NCBI GenBank assembly: GCA_934141245.1
Contig: CAKPCB010000006.1
Coordinates: forward strand, 17,298-81,297
Length of the DNA: 64,000 bases
Reading direction: 5' to 3'
DNA from: an uncultured Bacilli bacterium
GTDB taxonomy: Bacteria > Bacillota_I > Bacilli_A > RF39 > UBA660
Part shown: piece after piece, positions 34,819 to 44,702 of the stretch
Numbering within the stretch: position 1 is the first letter of the stretch
Layout of the letters: the number at the start of each line of letters is the position of its first letter
Notes under the pieces: generated by a model
Seen by the model: the letters and a program-made list of their open reading frames with translations, nothing else
Databases searched by the model: none
What the model was told of the DNA's origin: nothing
Translations under genes and position numbers: made by a program

Positions 34819-35547
34819 TTAAAGAAAACAGAAAATAAGAAATAATGACATTAAAATAAATGGTCCAAATGGAATAACATTGTTTTTACTTTTAATAAGT
34901 GAAACAAGCGATATTGGCAATGCTATAAAGCTTGATAGGAATATACTAAAAACACCTAGAGATGGAGTTAAAACTAATCCTACAAAAAACATAAGTTTTA
35001 TATCGGCACCACCTAATGTTTCTTTTTTTAATATTTTATTTCCTACAATCATTATAGTATACATAACACTAAATAACAACATACCTGATAATATGGAAAA
35101 AATAACATCTTTAAATCCCAAAAATATAAACTTATATATTATAAGAACAATAGAAAAAAACAAAGTAACCTCATCAGGAATTATTAAATAAGTTAAATCA
35201 CTAACAATAACTATAGTTAGAAAAGAAACAATTAGTAATGAAATACCAAGTTCATATGATAATCCAAACAAAAAATATGACAAAGAAAACAAAAAACCAC
35301 TTATTATTTCAACTATTGGATAAAAAATTGAAAGACTTTTTTTACAATTTGTACATTTTCCTTTTTGAATTATATAAGAGACAATTGGAATCAACTCATA
35401 CCACTTAAGTACATGTCCACAATGATCACAATGACTTCGAGGTTTAACAATTGATTTACCCTCTGATAATCTAGTTCCAACAACTCCAAAAAATGAGCCA
35501 AATACGGTTCCAAGTATAAAAAACCACACTAAAAGTACTGTATTCAT
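34819..35547 (-). CDS. Type IV prepilin peptidase (PilD/ComC family)
   Basis: 242 aa from the ATG at 35545-35547 (AGGTG 6 nt upstream). Two CxxC pairs (HCDHCGHVLKWYELIP and GKCTNCKK) form the N-terminal zinc-binding loop of bifunctional enzymes with methyltransferase activity. The aspartyl protease residues are in VSDLTYLIIPDE and GGADIKLM. There are about seven membrane helices. It cleaves and N-methylates type IV pilin-like proteins. It lies 9 nt after the PilC/GspF gene. No pilin or ATPase gene is within the window. Confidence 0.95.
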   Translation of the reverse strand: MNTVLLVWFFILGTVFGSFFGVVGTRLSEGKSIVKPRSHCDHCGHVLKWYELIPIVSYIIQKGKCTNCKKSLSIFYPIVEIISGFLFSLSYFLFGLSYELGISLLIVSFLTIVIVSDLTYLIIPDEVTLFFSIVLIIYKFIFLGFKDVIFSILSGMLLFSVMYTIMIVGNKILKKETLGGADIKLMFFVGLVLTPSLGVFSIFLSSFIALPISLVSLIKSKNNVIPFGPFILMSLFLIFCFL

Positions 35548-35556
35548 CCCCATCAC

Positions 35557-37011
35557 CTAAATCTGCTGATATAAGTCAAACATTGGAATTATTATAGATA
35601 AAACTATAAATCCTACTCCAACAGCTAATAAACATATGATAACCGGTTCAACTAAACTTTTTATTGTAGTAACTGCATTTTTATGAAGGTTTTGATAATG
35701 ATCAGCAACTTTTTCCATCATAAGTGCAAGTTGACCTGTATTTTCTCCAGTAACAAGCATTTCATATGCAATTACAGGAAATGCCCATTCACCTTTAAAT
35801 GTTTCACTGATTTTGTTTCCCTTACTTAAACCAATCAATGTTCTATTAATTATTTCTTTATATATTTCATTATCTGATAATGTTGATAATATTTCCATAC
35901 TATCTGTTATAAATACATTATGATTTAGAAGTGATGCAAAAGTTCTTGTCAAGTTAGTAACTTCATTATATATTATTACATTTCCAATAACTGGAAGTTT
36001 CATAAATATTGTTTGCATTGTCTTCCTAAAAGCCTTAATATGCTTAAATAGTAAATGATAAGTTATTAAAGTAACAAAAAGTACAATTGCAATAATCCAC
36101 CACTTCTTAGTTAAAAATGTACTCATCGCCATTATAAACTTTGTTATTCCAGGAAGTTCTGCATCATTACTTTCAAACATAGTGACAAACTGTGGTACTA
36201 CAGTTACAATTACAAAGACAATTGCACCTATTGCTAGTGTTAGTATTACTGCTGGATATATCAATGCAGAAATCATCTGTTTTCTAGATTTTTCCATTTC
36301 AGTATAATAATCTGCCATTTCATCAAGTGTACCTGATAAATCACCAGTCATTTCAGAAGTTTTAACCATGTTAATTAATAACTTAGGAAAAGTAGATCCT
36401 TGTTTTTCTAGTGCTGTTGAGAATTTCTCACCCATTACTAATTCATATACAATTTTATCTAAAACCCTACGATGTGCAGGCTTCGTTGACTGTTTAGATA
36501 AGATTCTAACCGAATCAATTAGAGGAATACCTGCTTTTACATATGTAGATAATTGTGTAAGCATAAATGATAAATCATTATTGTTTATCTTATCTGATCC
36601 AATATTAATACTCATTTCCCATTTTTTAAGAGGTTGAATACTTATTACTTCGTACCCACCATTAACTAAGAAAATTCTTACATCTTCAACTGTTTCAGCA
36701 TCAAAAAAACCTTTTACCTTTTCACCATTAGATGCTTTAACTAGATACTTAAATTGAGTAAGTTTTTTTGGCTTTTCAATTCTATTACCATTTTTATTAT
36801 TTTCATTGGCTTTTCTTTTAAATTCATCGCTTTCTTCTTTAACTCTTTGTAATTCCTTTTCAAGGTTTTCTCCCTCAAGTTTATTAATACTTTGTTGTGT
36901 CTTTTTCTTTTTACCAAATAACGAACCAAATGTATATTTAACTCCTTTACCTGCATAAATAAATATATTTAAAGGGAACATTAAGATTTTTTTCACTAGC
37001 CTCAACTCCAT
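35557..37011 (-). CDS. Type II secretion/type IV pilus inner membrane platform protein (PilC/GspF)
   Basis: 484 aa with two GspF domains (about 135-260 and 340-470), each ending in membrane helices, plus an N-terminal domain with KYLVKASNGEKVKGFFDA typical of PilC. The first ~80 residues are an extra basic, low-complexity linker after a short hydrophobic patch. The start is uncertain: an in-frame GTG at 36994-36996 has GGAG 9 nt upstream, while the ATG at 37011 has only a close AAGG. It anchors pilus assembly ATPases. Only prepilin peptidase follows; the remaining machinery must be elsewhere. Confidence 0.9.
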   Translation of the reverse strand: MELRLVKKILMFPLNIFIYAGKGVKYTFGSLFGKKKKTQQSINKLEGENLEKELQRVKEESDEFKRKANENNKNGNRIEKPKKLTQFKYLVKASNGEKVKGFFDAETVEDVRIFLVNGGYEVISIQPLKKWEMSINIGSDKINNNDLSFMLTQLSTYVKAGIPLIDSVRILSKQSTKPAHRRVLDKIVYELVMGEKFSTALEKQGSTFPKLLINMVKTSEMTGDLSGTLDEMADYYTEMEKSRKQMISALIYPAVILTLAIGAIVFVIVTVVPQFVTMFESNDAELPGITKFIMAMSTFLTKKWWIIAIVLFVTLITYHLLFKHIKAFRKTMQTIFMKLPVIGNVIIYNEVTNLTRTFASLLNHNVFITDSMEILSTLSDNEIYKEIINRTLIGLSKGNKISETFKGEWAFPVIAYEMLVTGENTGQLALMMEKVADHYQNLHKNAVTTIKSLVEPVIICLLAVGVGFIVLSIIIPMFDLYQQI

Positions 37012-37108
37012 TACCTTGCTACTCTATTCTTTCTAAATTATAACATAATAATAATTAAATTTAAACTTTTTTTAGTAAATTCATATAATAAATCGAGAGG
37101 TGAATAGT

Positions 37109-37477
37109 ATGTTTAATTCTGGTATTGGATTCACACCATTTTATGGAGCAGCATCTGCAACAAAACAAGGATTGTTTTCGGCATTAAAAACAAAATTTAA
37201 TTGGAGTGCAATATTGAATGGAACTCAAAAAACTTTAAATATAGTGAATCAAGCAATTCCCCTTGTTTATCAAGTAAAACCAATGGTAAATAATGTTAAA
37301 ACAGTTTTTAAAATAATTGGTGCTGTAAAAGATGATGATACTACCCAAAAGTATAATCAAACACCTAGTGTAAATACCTCTTATAATAATAGTAATACAG
37401 CAACTACTAGTAAAACAAATTCTATATCAAAAAATGTTAACACCCAAAATTATAATCAACCGAACTTTTTCTTATAA
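37109..37477 (+). CDS. VrrA/YqfQ-like protein
   Basis: 122 aa from the ATG at 37109 (GAGAGGTG 6 nt upstream). An N-terminal Gly/Phe-rich stretch (FNSGIGFTPFYGAAS) is followed by a weakly hydrophobic helix-rich centre with YQVKPMVNNVKTVFKIIGAV and an Asn/Ser/Thr-rich tail ending QPNFFL. The central motif resembles the VrrA/YqfQ family, which has been linked to spores in Bacillus. It is on the opposite strand from its neighbours and followed by a strong terminator. The assignment is moderate because the family is low complexity. Confidence 0.6.
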   Translation: MFNSGIGFTPFYGAASATKQGLFSALKTKFNWSAILNGTQKTLNIVNQAIPLVYQVKPMVNNVKTVFKIIGAVKDDDTTQKYNQTPSVNTSYNNSNTATTSKTNSISKNVNTQNYNQPNFFL

Positions 37478-37486
37478 CTCAAACAT

Positions 37487-37508
37487 GCACTTAAAAGTGC
37501 TTTTTTTT
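37487..37508 (+). terminator. Rho-independent terminator of the VrrA-like gene
   Basis: Stem GCACTT/AAGTGC (37487-37500) followed by eight T residues, 10 bp after the stop. Confidence 0.85.
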
Positions 37509-37532
37509 AGAAAAAAAAATAAACCAAATGGT

Positions 37533-39152
37533 TTATTTCCTTTCTAATGTGTCAATTATAGGTGGTAGTATTTGCTTCTTCCTAGATACAATATTTGGGA
37601 AATAATCTCCTTGATTTAATGTACTAAGATTAAAACTATCCATTAAAATTGTTTTTGCTTTATCATTAAACAATATATATGAACCATTATTCATTATATC
37701 TGTTATAAACAAGCAAACAACTAAATAATCATTGTTCTTAGAAGTATTATTTAATAACTCTTCAAATTTATTAATATCTATCTTTAAACTTGAATAATCA
37801 GTAGTAAATATCTGACCTATTCCTGCCTCAATATTACCAACTTTAAAGACTTTAAAATCACTAAATAGTATTTCTTCTAAGCTCTTACCTTTAATAGAAG
37901 AACCAGCTTTAAACATTTCAATACCATATTTTTCATAATCAACACCAGCAATTTTACTAAGTCTCATAACAGCATTCTTATCAAGCAAAGTTGTTGTTGG
38001 AGATTTTAATAATAATGTGTCTGATATTATTCCAGATAGCATTATACCCGCTATAGGTTTAGGTATTGGAAAGTTATTTTCTTCATATATTAAGTGTATT
38101 ATTGTATTAGTACTACCAACTGCCATATTTCTAAAATTTATTGGATAACTAGTAGATAAAGCCCCTAGCTTGTGATGATCAATAACTTCTAATATATCAG
38201 CTTCTTCTATTCCATCTACACTTTGAATAATTTCATTATGATCAACTAATATTACCTTTTTCTTTGTTTTATCATTTATATCTACTAATCTTAAAAAGCC
38301 CAAGCAATTATTCTTTTTATCTACTATTGGATAATTTGTATGCTTATGTTGTTTACTAGATTCTATAAAATCACTCAAATAATCATTTTCATCAAATTTG
38401 ATTGGATTTTTTGTAATTATAATATTTTCAATATAGTTACTTAAATTAATAATTTTTGATGTATGAAAAGTATCCATTTTAGTTCTTATCACATTAACTT
38501 TATTTGCTTTTGCAATTTCTAAGTGTTCATCTTTCATTTGACCATCGCCAACAATTACAATTAATTTAACTGATGAGTTAACCGCATATTCTAATATACT
38601 ATGCCTATCTCCAACAATTAAAATAGTATTATTATTTAAATCAACATTATTTAAAAATGTTGTACTTCTATATGAAGCTACTAATATGTTGCCCTCTATT
38701 TCATCATCAAATTTTAAAACTTCTTCACCATTAACAACATTTAAAATATTATTATATGAAGTCTTAAGATTTATATAATCACCATCAACAAAATATGAAG
38801 ATATATCATTAAGGGTAATAATTCCACTAAGTTTATTTTTATCATTTATAACTGGGGCTCCACTTATCTTTTCTTTTTTAAAAACTTCATAGCATTCTTT
38901 TATGGAAGTTTTTTTATTTATTTTTATTTTATTATAATTTATATCACTAATTTGTGTTTTTACATCATTTAAATATTCTGGATATTCAACATCAAAATAT
39001 TTAAGTGCAAATTTAGTTTCATTATTAAGTCTGCCTAAAACTTTGGCTTCTGCATCAATCCCTTGCTTTCTTTTTAAATATGCTAAACTTATCGCAGAAG
39101 TTACCGAATCAGTATCTGGCTTTTTATGTCCAAAAATATATACTTTATTCAA
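37533..39152 (-). CDS. ppaC: Manganese-dependent inorganic pyrophosphatase with CBS and DRTGG domains
   Basis: 539 aa from a TTG at 39150-39152, with AAAGGGTG 6 nt upstream; the GTG three codons earlier lies in that site. The family II PPase (DHH phosphoesterase) motif FGHKKPDTDS is at the N-terminus, with LVDHNE and IDHHKLG further on. A CBS pair with an intervening DRTGG domain (about 65-300) is inserted, giving the regulatory CBS-PPase form (simple PPaC is ~310 aa) that binds adenine nucleotides. The DHHA2 domain lies at the C-terminus (ends RKKQILPPI). It hydrolyses PPi to phosphate. It is 12 nt downstream of addA. Confidence 0.93.
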   Translation of the reverse strand: MNKVYIFGHKKPDTDSVTSAISLAYLKRKQGIDAEAKVLGRLNNETKFALKYFDVEYPEYLNDVKTQISDINYNKIKINKKTSIKECYEVFKKEKISGAPVINDKNKLSGIITLNDISSYFVDGDYINLKTSYNNILNVVNGEEVLKFDDEIEGNILVASYRSTTFLNNVDLNNNTILIVGDRHSILEYAVNSSVKLIVIVGDGQMKDEHLEIAKANKVNVIRTKMDTFHTSKIINLSNYIENIIITKNPIKFDENDYLSDFIESSKQHKHTNYPIVDKKNNCLGFLRLVDINDKTKKKVILVDHNEIIQSVDGIEEADILEVIDHHKLGALSTSYPINFRNMAVGSTNTIIHLIYEENNFPIPKPIAGIMLSGIISDTLLLKSPTTTLLDKNAVMRLSKIAGVDYEKYGIEMFKAGSSIKGKSLEEILFSDFKVFKVGNIEAGIGQIFTTDYSSLKIDINKFEELLNNTSKNNDYLVVCLFITDIMNNGSYILFNDKAKTILMDSFNLSTLNQGDYFPNIVSRKKQILPPIIDTLERK

Positions 39153-39164
39153 AGTAATCACCCT

Positions 39165-42100
39165 TTATAATTCTTTTAATTCACCCTTTATAATAGAATA
39201 TAAATAAATTTTAATTGGCTTAGTTGTTCTTGTTGATATGTAGCTTTTATAACCATTAAGTTGAGCTAAATATGCTTCATCTTCTGTATTACTTAATTTA
39301 TAATCTATTATTTTTATCTCATTATCATACTCAAGCATTAAATCTATAACACCATGTGTATTATTACAATCTTTATTATACACAAATTCTAATTCTTTGT
39401 ATATAGTACAGTTCAAAAAATCTAGTCCAATATTTAAGAATTTATAAATAAATTTTTTATAGTTTTCATCAACATCATCTAAATTTGGATTTTTAAAATC
39501 TATCATTTCTAATATATGATGAAATTCATTACCTATAGCCATTTTGCTTCTCTCATCACTAGTTATTAATTTATTAATTACTTTAGAGTATTTACTTTGT
39601 TCAACATTTGAATTATCAATTTCATTAGAAACAAATTCTATTTTTCTTACATCAGTAGTCAATTCATTGTTATAATCAATCTTAATTGAAAAATCATAAT
39701 CTTTAGTTAACCCTATATCACTTAAGGATATATTAGTTATATATTTTTCTATACTTAAGTAAACACTGTTTAATATATCTAAAAATGATTTATAATTTAG
39801 TCTTTGTTCACTACTAGTCATAGTTTTATCCTCCAGTGGTGCAACAACTATCATCTTTTCTCTACATCTAGTAAGTGCAACATAAAACAATCTTATTTTT
39901 TCACTAATTTCTTCTTTAAAGTACTTTTCTTTAAATAACTGAGAATATATAGTTTTGCATATTCCTTCTTTAAAATATGGAGTGATTATGCCTAAATCAT
40001 TATCAAATAGAAATCTATCCTTTGTATCAGAAACATTAAAAGTCTTATATATTCCAGTATAATAACATATTGGATACTCTAATCCCTTAGACTTATGTAT
40101 AGTCATTATCTTTACTGAATCACCAGAGTCCTCCTTCATAGATACTTTAATATCAAAATTATCATCAATAACTTTAGATAAGTATAAATAAAAGTCTTCG
40201 ATTGTATAGTTAACATTTTCTGAATTCAAGGCTAAATTATGCATATACTCAAGTCTAATAGAACTTGCTTTAACATTTCCTACTTTAATTAAATTATCAT
40301 AAAAATTGAACTTTTCTATTATCAAATCCACAATTGCACTAATACTTAACGATTCGTACTGATTTGCAATATCTTTTACAATATCTATAATTTTATTATT
40401 TAGTAAATTATTTTCTATAATGTCAAATATATCATTATCAGATAATCTAAATAAATAACTTCTACTAATAGATGCTAAAGCATATTTAAAATCTATATCA
40501 AATTCAGATTTATTATATTTAATTATTAACCCAATAATATTTTTTAATATCAAAACATCATTACTATCAGTAACTGAAGTATCGGTATATTTTGTTAGTG
40601 GTATAGATAAATATTCAAATATCTTTTTATACAAATCAAACTTAGTTGCTCTATCCATAAGTATTACAAAATCACTATATCTAATATTCCTAAGTTTAGA
40701 AGTATCCTTGTCAAATATCATATAATTATTTTTTATTTTGTTTTTTATGTCATTAGCAACAGCAAAACATTCAATTTCCTCTTTAGAATACCCAAATTCT
40801 TTATCATATTCATAATTATAAATTTCAAGATTGTTATTCTGAGAATCCATATCATTTTCTAAATATAGATTGTTACCAAATATCATCTGATGCGAACTTT
40901 TATAGTCAGCACCACCAATAAAATCATCCATTACTATGTTAAATATTACATTTATATCATCTAATGTTTCTTTCCTAGATCTAAAATTTTTATTTAAGTC
41001 AATTTTATAACCACCATTATTTAGTGAATAATTATCATATTTATTTTTAAATATATATGGATTAGCATTTCTAAACCTATATATTGATTGTTTTATATCA
41101 CCAACCATATAAACATTATTATTTTCAATTAATGAAATAAATTTCTCTTGTAAATCAGATGTATCTTGATATTCATCTACTAAAATTTCATTTAAATATT
41201 CTTTTAATTCTATACAAACATTATCATTTTCCTCTAATATTCTTATAGCCATCTTACTAATATCATTAAACTCATAAATATTATTTTTATTTTTAAACTC
41301 ATTTAATTTTTCATCAATATTTTTTATTATGTCAATAATTGCAGTTACATAATTTTTTGTTTTTAAAATACCATTCTTTATATCTGCGGTATCAGAATAT
41401 ATTGATATTTGTTTTAACTCTTTTAAACAATCTGAAATTTCTTCTTTAATACTCTTTGCTAATTCACTACTACCCCTTGGTAAATTAGGAAGTTTTATAT
41501 CCAAAGATAATTTAATATCTTCATATGTATTAGAGTTAATTAATGAGTTTAAAACTTCATATATTTTATCAATATATTCAATATCAATTTCATAAGATAA
41601 TTTTTCAATTAATGATGAAATTTTTTGCTTTTTTGACCTTAAAAGTGAAACAAATTCATTAATTTTATTATCTATAAAGTTATCGTTATAAAATCTTTCA
41701 ATATAGCTTTCTAGGTATTCTCTCTTATTATATAAAAGATCTAATTTATCATTTATCCTTAATATATATTTCTTTATGTCATCATCATTCTTAGTGCAAA
41801 AATCGTATATTAAATCTTGAAATTCTTTTGTTGGATATGCATAAAGTTCATCAAATATGTTATTTAATATTTCATTCTTCTTAAAATACATAACACTAGC
41901 ATCACAAATACTGACATTTCTATTTATTCCTAACAAGTAATGGTATTTTTTGACCAATGCCTGACTAAAACTATCAAAAGTAGTTATATATGCACTATCA
42001 ATCAAATCAAGTTGTTTATGTAAATTAACATTCTTCTTAATTGCCGCTCTTATTCTCTCTCTCATTTCAGATGCTGCTGCATTTGTAAATGTTAAAATAA

Positions 42101-42251
42101 GTAATTTATTTATGTCTATACCATTCTCTAATTTCCTTATAACTCTAGCCGTTAATACTGCTGTTTTACCACTTCCAGCACCTGCAGAAACAATTATATT
42201 ACTACCCTCTTTTTGTATTGCTTCCTCCTGCTCACTAGTCCATTTAGGCAT
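39165..42251 (-). CDS. addA: ATP-dependent helicase/nuclease subunit AddA
   Basis: 1028 aa from the ATG at 42249-42251 (AGGAGGTG 6 nt upstream). A UvrD/SF1 helicase: Walker A SAGAGSGKTAVLTA, motif II VDEYQDTSDLQ, motif III GDIKQSIYRFRNA, motif V IMTIHKSKGLEYP and motif VI FYVALTRCREKM. The C-terminal nuclease has HGVIDLMLEYDN and KIIDYKLS. It unwinds and resects double-strand breaks with AddB. It is about 200 aa shorter than Bacillus AddA. It overlaps addB by 8 bp. Confidence 0.95.
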   Translation of the reverse strand: MPKWTSEQEEAIQKEGSNIIVSAGAGSGKTAVLTARVIRKLENGIDINKLLILTFTNAAASEMRERIRAAIKKNVNLHKQLDLIDSAYITTFDSFSQALVKKYHYLLGINRNVSICDASVMYFKKNEILNNIFDELYAYPTKEFQDLIYDFCTKNDDDIKKYILRINDKLDLLYNKREYLESYIERFYNDNFIDNKINEFVSLLRSKKQKISSLIEKLSYEIDIEYIDKIYEVLNSLINSNTYEDIKLSLDIKLPNLPRGSSELAKSIKEEISDCLKELKQISIYSDTADIKNGILKTKNYVTAIIDIIKNIDEKLNEFKNKNNIYEFNDISKMAIRILEENDNVCIELKEYLNEILVDEYQDTSDLQEKFISLIENNNVYMVGDIKQSIYRFRNANPYIFKNKYDNYSLNNGGYKIDLNKNFRSRKETLDDINVIFNIVMDDFIGGADYKSSHQMIFGNNLYLENDMDSQNNNLEIYNYEYDKEFGYSKEEIECFAVANDIKNKIKNNYMIFDKDTSKLRNIRYSDFVILMDRATKFDLYKKIFEYLSIPLTKYTDTSVTDSNDVLILKNIIGLIIKYNKSEFDIDFKYALASISRSYLFRLSDNDIFDIIENNLLNNKIIDIVKDIANQYESLSISAIVDLIIEKFNFYDNLIKVGNVKASSIRLEYMHNLALNSENVNYTIEDFYLYLSKVIDDNFDIKVSMKEDSGDSVKIMTIHKSKGLEYPICYYTGIYKTFNVSDTKDRFLFDNDLGIITPYFKEGICKTIYSQLFKEKYFKEEISEKIRLFYVALTRCREKMIVVAPLEDKTMTSSEQRLNYKSFLDILNSVYLSIEKYITNISLSDIGLTKDYDFSIKIDYNNELTTDVRKIEFVSNEIDNSNVEQSKYSKVINKLITSDERSKMAIGNEFHHILEMIDFKNPNLDDVDENYKKFIYKFLNIGLDFLNCTIYKELEFVYNKDCNNTHGVIDLMLEYDNEIKIIDYKLSNTEDEAYLAQLNGYKSYISTRTTKPIKIYLYSIIKGELKEL

Positions 42252-44631
42252 TATCATCACCTCCTAAAAAGCTTAATGATTTATTCTCCCTCAACTTTAC
42301 AAAATCATCGTTTGTTTTAAAACAAATATCTCTAAATTTACAATAATCACACCCTATTTTTTCATCACCAATTTGTTTTGGATTTATATTAAATTTACCT
42401 TCCAATATTTTGTCCCTTGCCTCATCTATTTTACCATCAACAAAGTCCACTAAATTAAAAATTTGTGAATCACTTAAAACTTTGGAATATGGTCCAAATC
42501 CCTTAGATGTTATTTTCATAGATTTTACGAAATTACTATCCTCATAATCAGGAATAAAAACTTCCAGTATACTTGTATCATCATTAGAATATCCATCAAG
42601 TTTAAGATTTTGTTCTTTTTGTTGTTGATATGTCTTATTTGGTACATATGTTATTTCACCAAACAAAATTTGTTGTAAATAAAATCCAGTAAATCTAACA
42701 TTTTTAAATTTTTTACTCTTTTCTACTAAATATAAATAAATTGGCAACTGCATACTTAATCCATATAAAACATTGTATAAATTTATTTTTGTATTCCCAG
42801 TTTTATAATCAACTATGCTAACCAAAGTATTTTCTTTTTCTTTATACATTATTTTATCTACAACACCAGTAAATTTAACAGGTATTATAGTGCTTTTGTC
42901 TATACTTATTTTATGTTCTAACAACATATTAGTAAGGCCCGTTTCTTTATGTAATTTTTTAACATTATTAATAACTACTTCTAATTCATTTTTTAGTTTA
43001 ATAAGTAAAAACTTTTCCATTGCATTTAAATCAATATTTTCTATATATTTATCATACTCATATGAAAAATCAAAATTATCACTAAAGCAAATTGATAATA
43101 TATAGTGAAACAAACTACCAATAGTCGTATTAAAGTTATTCTCAAACTTATCTAACTTTAATATATTTGTTAAATAATACTTAAATGCACAATGATAGTA
43201 ATTATCAACATGTGTATATGAAAGTATTAATCCGTTTTTTAATTTATCTAATAGTCTTTCTGTATCAATGCCAGAAAATCTATTGTCATAAGTTAAATAA
43301 TCAATATTTATATTATTATATAGAAGTTTCAAATTTCTATCTACTATGCCATACTTTATATAATCATCCAAACATTTTGCTAATTTTAACTTGGCATAAG
43401 CTAAAGAATATATTGTAGAAGACTCAATATTAGGTCTAACAATTTCATAGTGTAATTCATTTGCTAAATTGGAAATCAAATAATTTTTAGAAATGCTTTC
43501 TTCTTTTGCGGTTATTGTTAAATTATTGATGCTATTAATAAAATCAATAGTAATTTCCTTAAAAAGTATATTTTTTTCAATAGATGTTTCTATTAACAAA
43601 TTATTTTCTTTCTTTTCTATATCTGTTAGGTAATCTTCATCAGAAAAAATTTGTGGAATCATTTCTTGATTAAACCCAAGCATAAAAACATATTCATTAT
43701 CAAGAATAGGTTCTACTATGCTTTTAATTCCTATACTATTAGATAATTTATTTTTATTAATAGGGGCTTTTTTTATATCATCAACAACTAATTTATATAT
43801 ATTTTCAAATTTATAATCAAGATCATTATATTTATTTGAAATATTAAGTAAGATATTGTAAATAGCAGCATTATCTTCTTTTGACAGATTAAATGATTGT
43901 TCTAAAGAACATAATGCATCTGAAAAAGATTTACTAGATAATAATACTTTAAGATAATTTTTAACAATCTCCGAAGAATAAATACTTTCACTAAACTCAA
44001 GTGGAATATTAAAAAGCTTTGAATACTTTTTTAATGTATATGTGTATTCATCGGTTATGCCACATAAACAAATATTATTTATATCAATACCATCATTAAT
44101 AAGTTTAGAAATTTCTATAAAAACAAATTCAACTTCTTCTTCAAGAGTATTAAAGACATTAACTTTTCTTTTTATATTTGAATGTTCTTCGTATATAGTA
44201 TTGCAATTTATCACATTTAATAAATATGAATTAAACTTATTTAATTTTGGATATCCATAACATATCAAATTCTTATTTTTAATAAATTTTCTAAACATTT
44301 TATTATATATTAATAAGTTATGCTTATCTAAATTAGTTTTAACTTCCTGTAAAAATTGTAACTTAGGATCTATATATTCCTTATCATCAATAAAATAAAG
44401 TAAATTAATAATTATTCTAGATATGTCAACATTTAACTTATAATTATCCATTATGAAAAGAAGAGCTTTTTCATCATATTCAAAATAGTAATTATTTCTA
44501 ACCTCTTCTAAAGTCATAAATTTTATATTTAGTATTTTATCTTTTTTATTTAAAGAAACAAGTATTTGCTCTTTAACACTATTTGGTGTAATAAATATTG
44601 TATTATCTGTTAATTTATTTAGTATTTCCAT
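42244..44631 (-). CDS. addB: AddB-like nuclease subunit, truncated N-terminus without Walker A
   Basis: 795 aa, against about 1160 in Bacillus. The C-terminal PD-(D/E)xK nuclease has GVVDKI and SIVDYKTGNTK. The four [4Fe-4S] cysteines are present: one in YYHCAFKYYL and three in CDYCKFRDIC. Central AddB motifs remain (LGFNQEMIPQIFSDEDYL). The N-terminal GxxGSGKT nucleotide site is absent; the protein begins directly at the strand TDNTIFITPNS. This matches loss of the ATP-binding residues in an otherwise functional scaffold and nuclease. It is first in addB-addA-ppaC; AGAGG precedes the ATG. Confidence 0.88.
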   Translation of the reverse strand: MEILNKLTDNTIFITPNSVKEQILVSLNKKDKILNIKFMTLEEVRNNYYFEYDEKALLFIMDNYKLNVDISRIIINLLYFIDDKEYIDPKLQFLQEVKTNLDKHNLLIYNKMFRKFIKNKNLICYGYPKLNKFNSYLLNVINCNTIYEEHSNIKRKVNVFNTLEEEVEFVFIEISKLINDGIDINNICLCGITDEYTYTLKKYSKLFNIPLEFSESIYSSEIVKNYLKVLLSSKSFSDALCSLEQSFNLSKEDNAAIYNILLNISNKYNDLDYKFENIYKLVVDDIKKAPINKNKLSNSIGIKSIVEPILDNEYVFMLGFNQEMIPQIFSDEDYLTDIEKKENNLLIETSIEKNILFKEITIDFINSINNLTITAKEESISKNYLISNLANELHYEIVRPNIESSTIYSLAYAKLKLAKCLDDYIKYGIVDRNLKLLYNNINIDYLTYDNRFSGIDTERLLDKLKNGLILSYTHVDNYYHCAFKYYLTNILKLDKFENNFNTTIGSLFHYILSICFSDNFDFSYEYDKYIENIDLNAMEKFLLIKLKNELEVVINNVKKLHKETGLTNMLLEHKISIDKSTIIPVKFTGVVDKIMYKEKENTLVSIVDYKTGNTKINLYNVLYGLSMQLPIYLYLVEKSKKFKNVRFTGFYLQQILFGEITYVPNKTYQQQKEQNLKLDGYSNDDTSILEVFIPDYEDSNFVKSMKITSKGFGPYSKVLSDSQIFNLVDFVDGKIDEARDKILEGKFNINPKQIGDEKIGCDYCKFRDICFKTNDDFVKLRENKSLSFLGGDDNA

Positions 44632-44683
44632 AACTATATACCTCTATATTGATTATATCATCTTAATAATTTTAGACAAAGAA

Positions 44684-44702
44684 AAAAAGCACAAAAGTGC
44701 TT
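44684..44702 (-). terminator. Rho-independent terminator of the LRR gene cluster
   Basis: Stem AAGCAC/GTGCTT (44687-44692 with 44697-44702), loop of 4, followed on the minus strand by U residues. It overlaps the stop of the last LRR protein. Confidence 0.85.
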
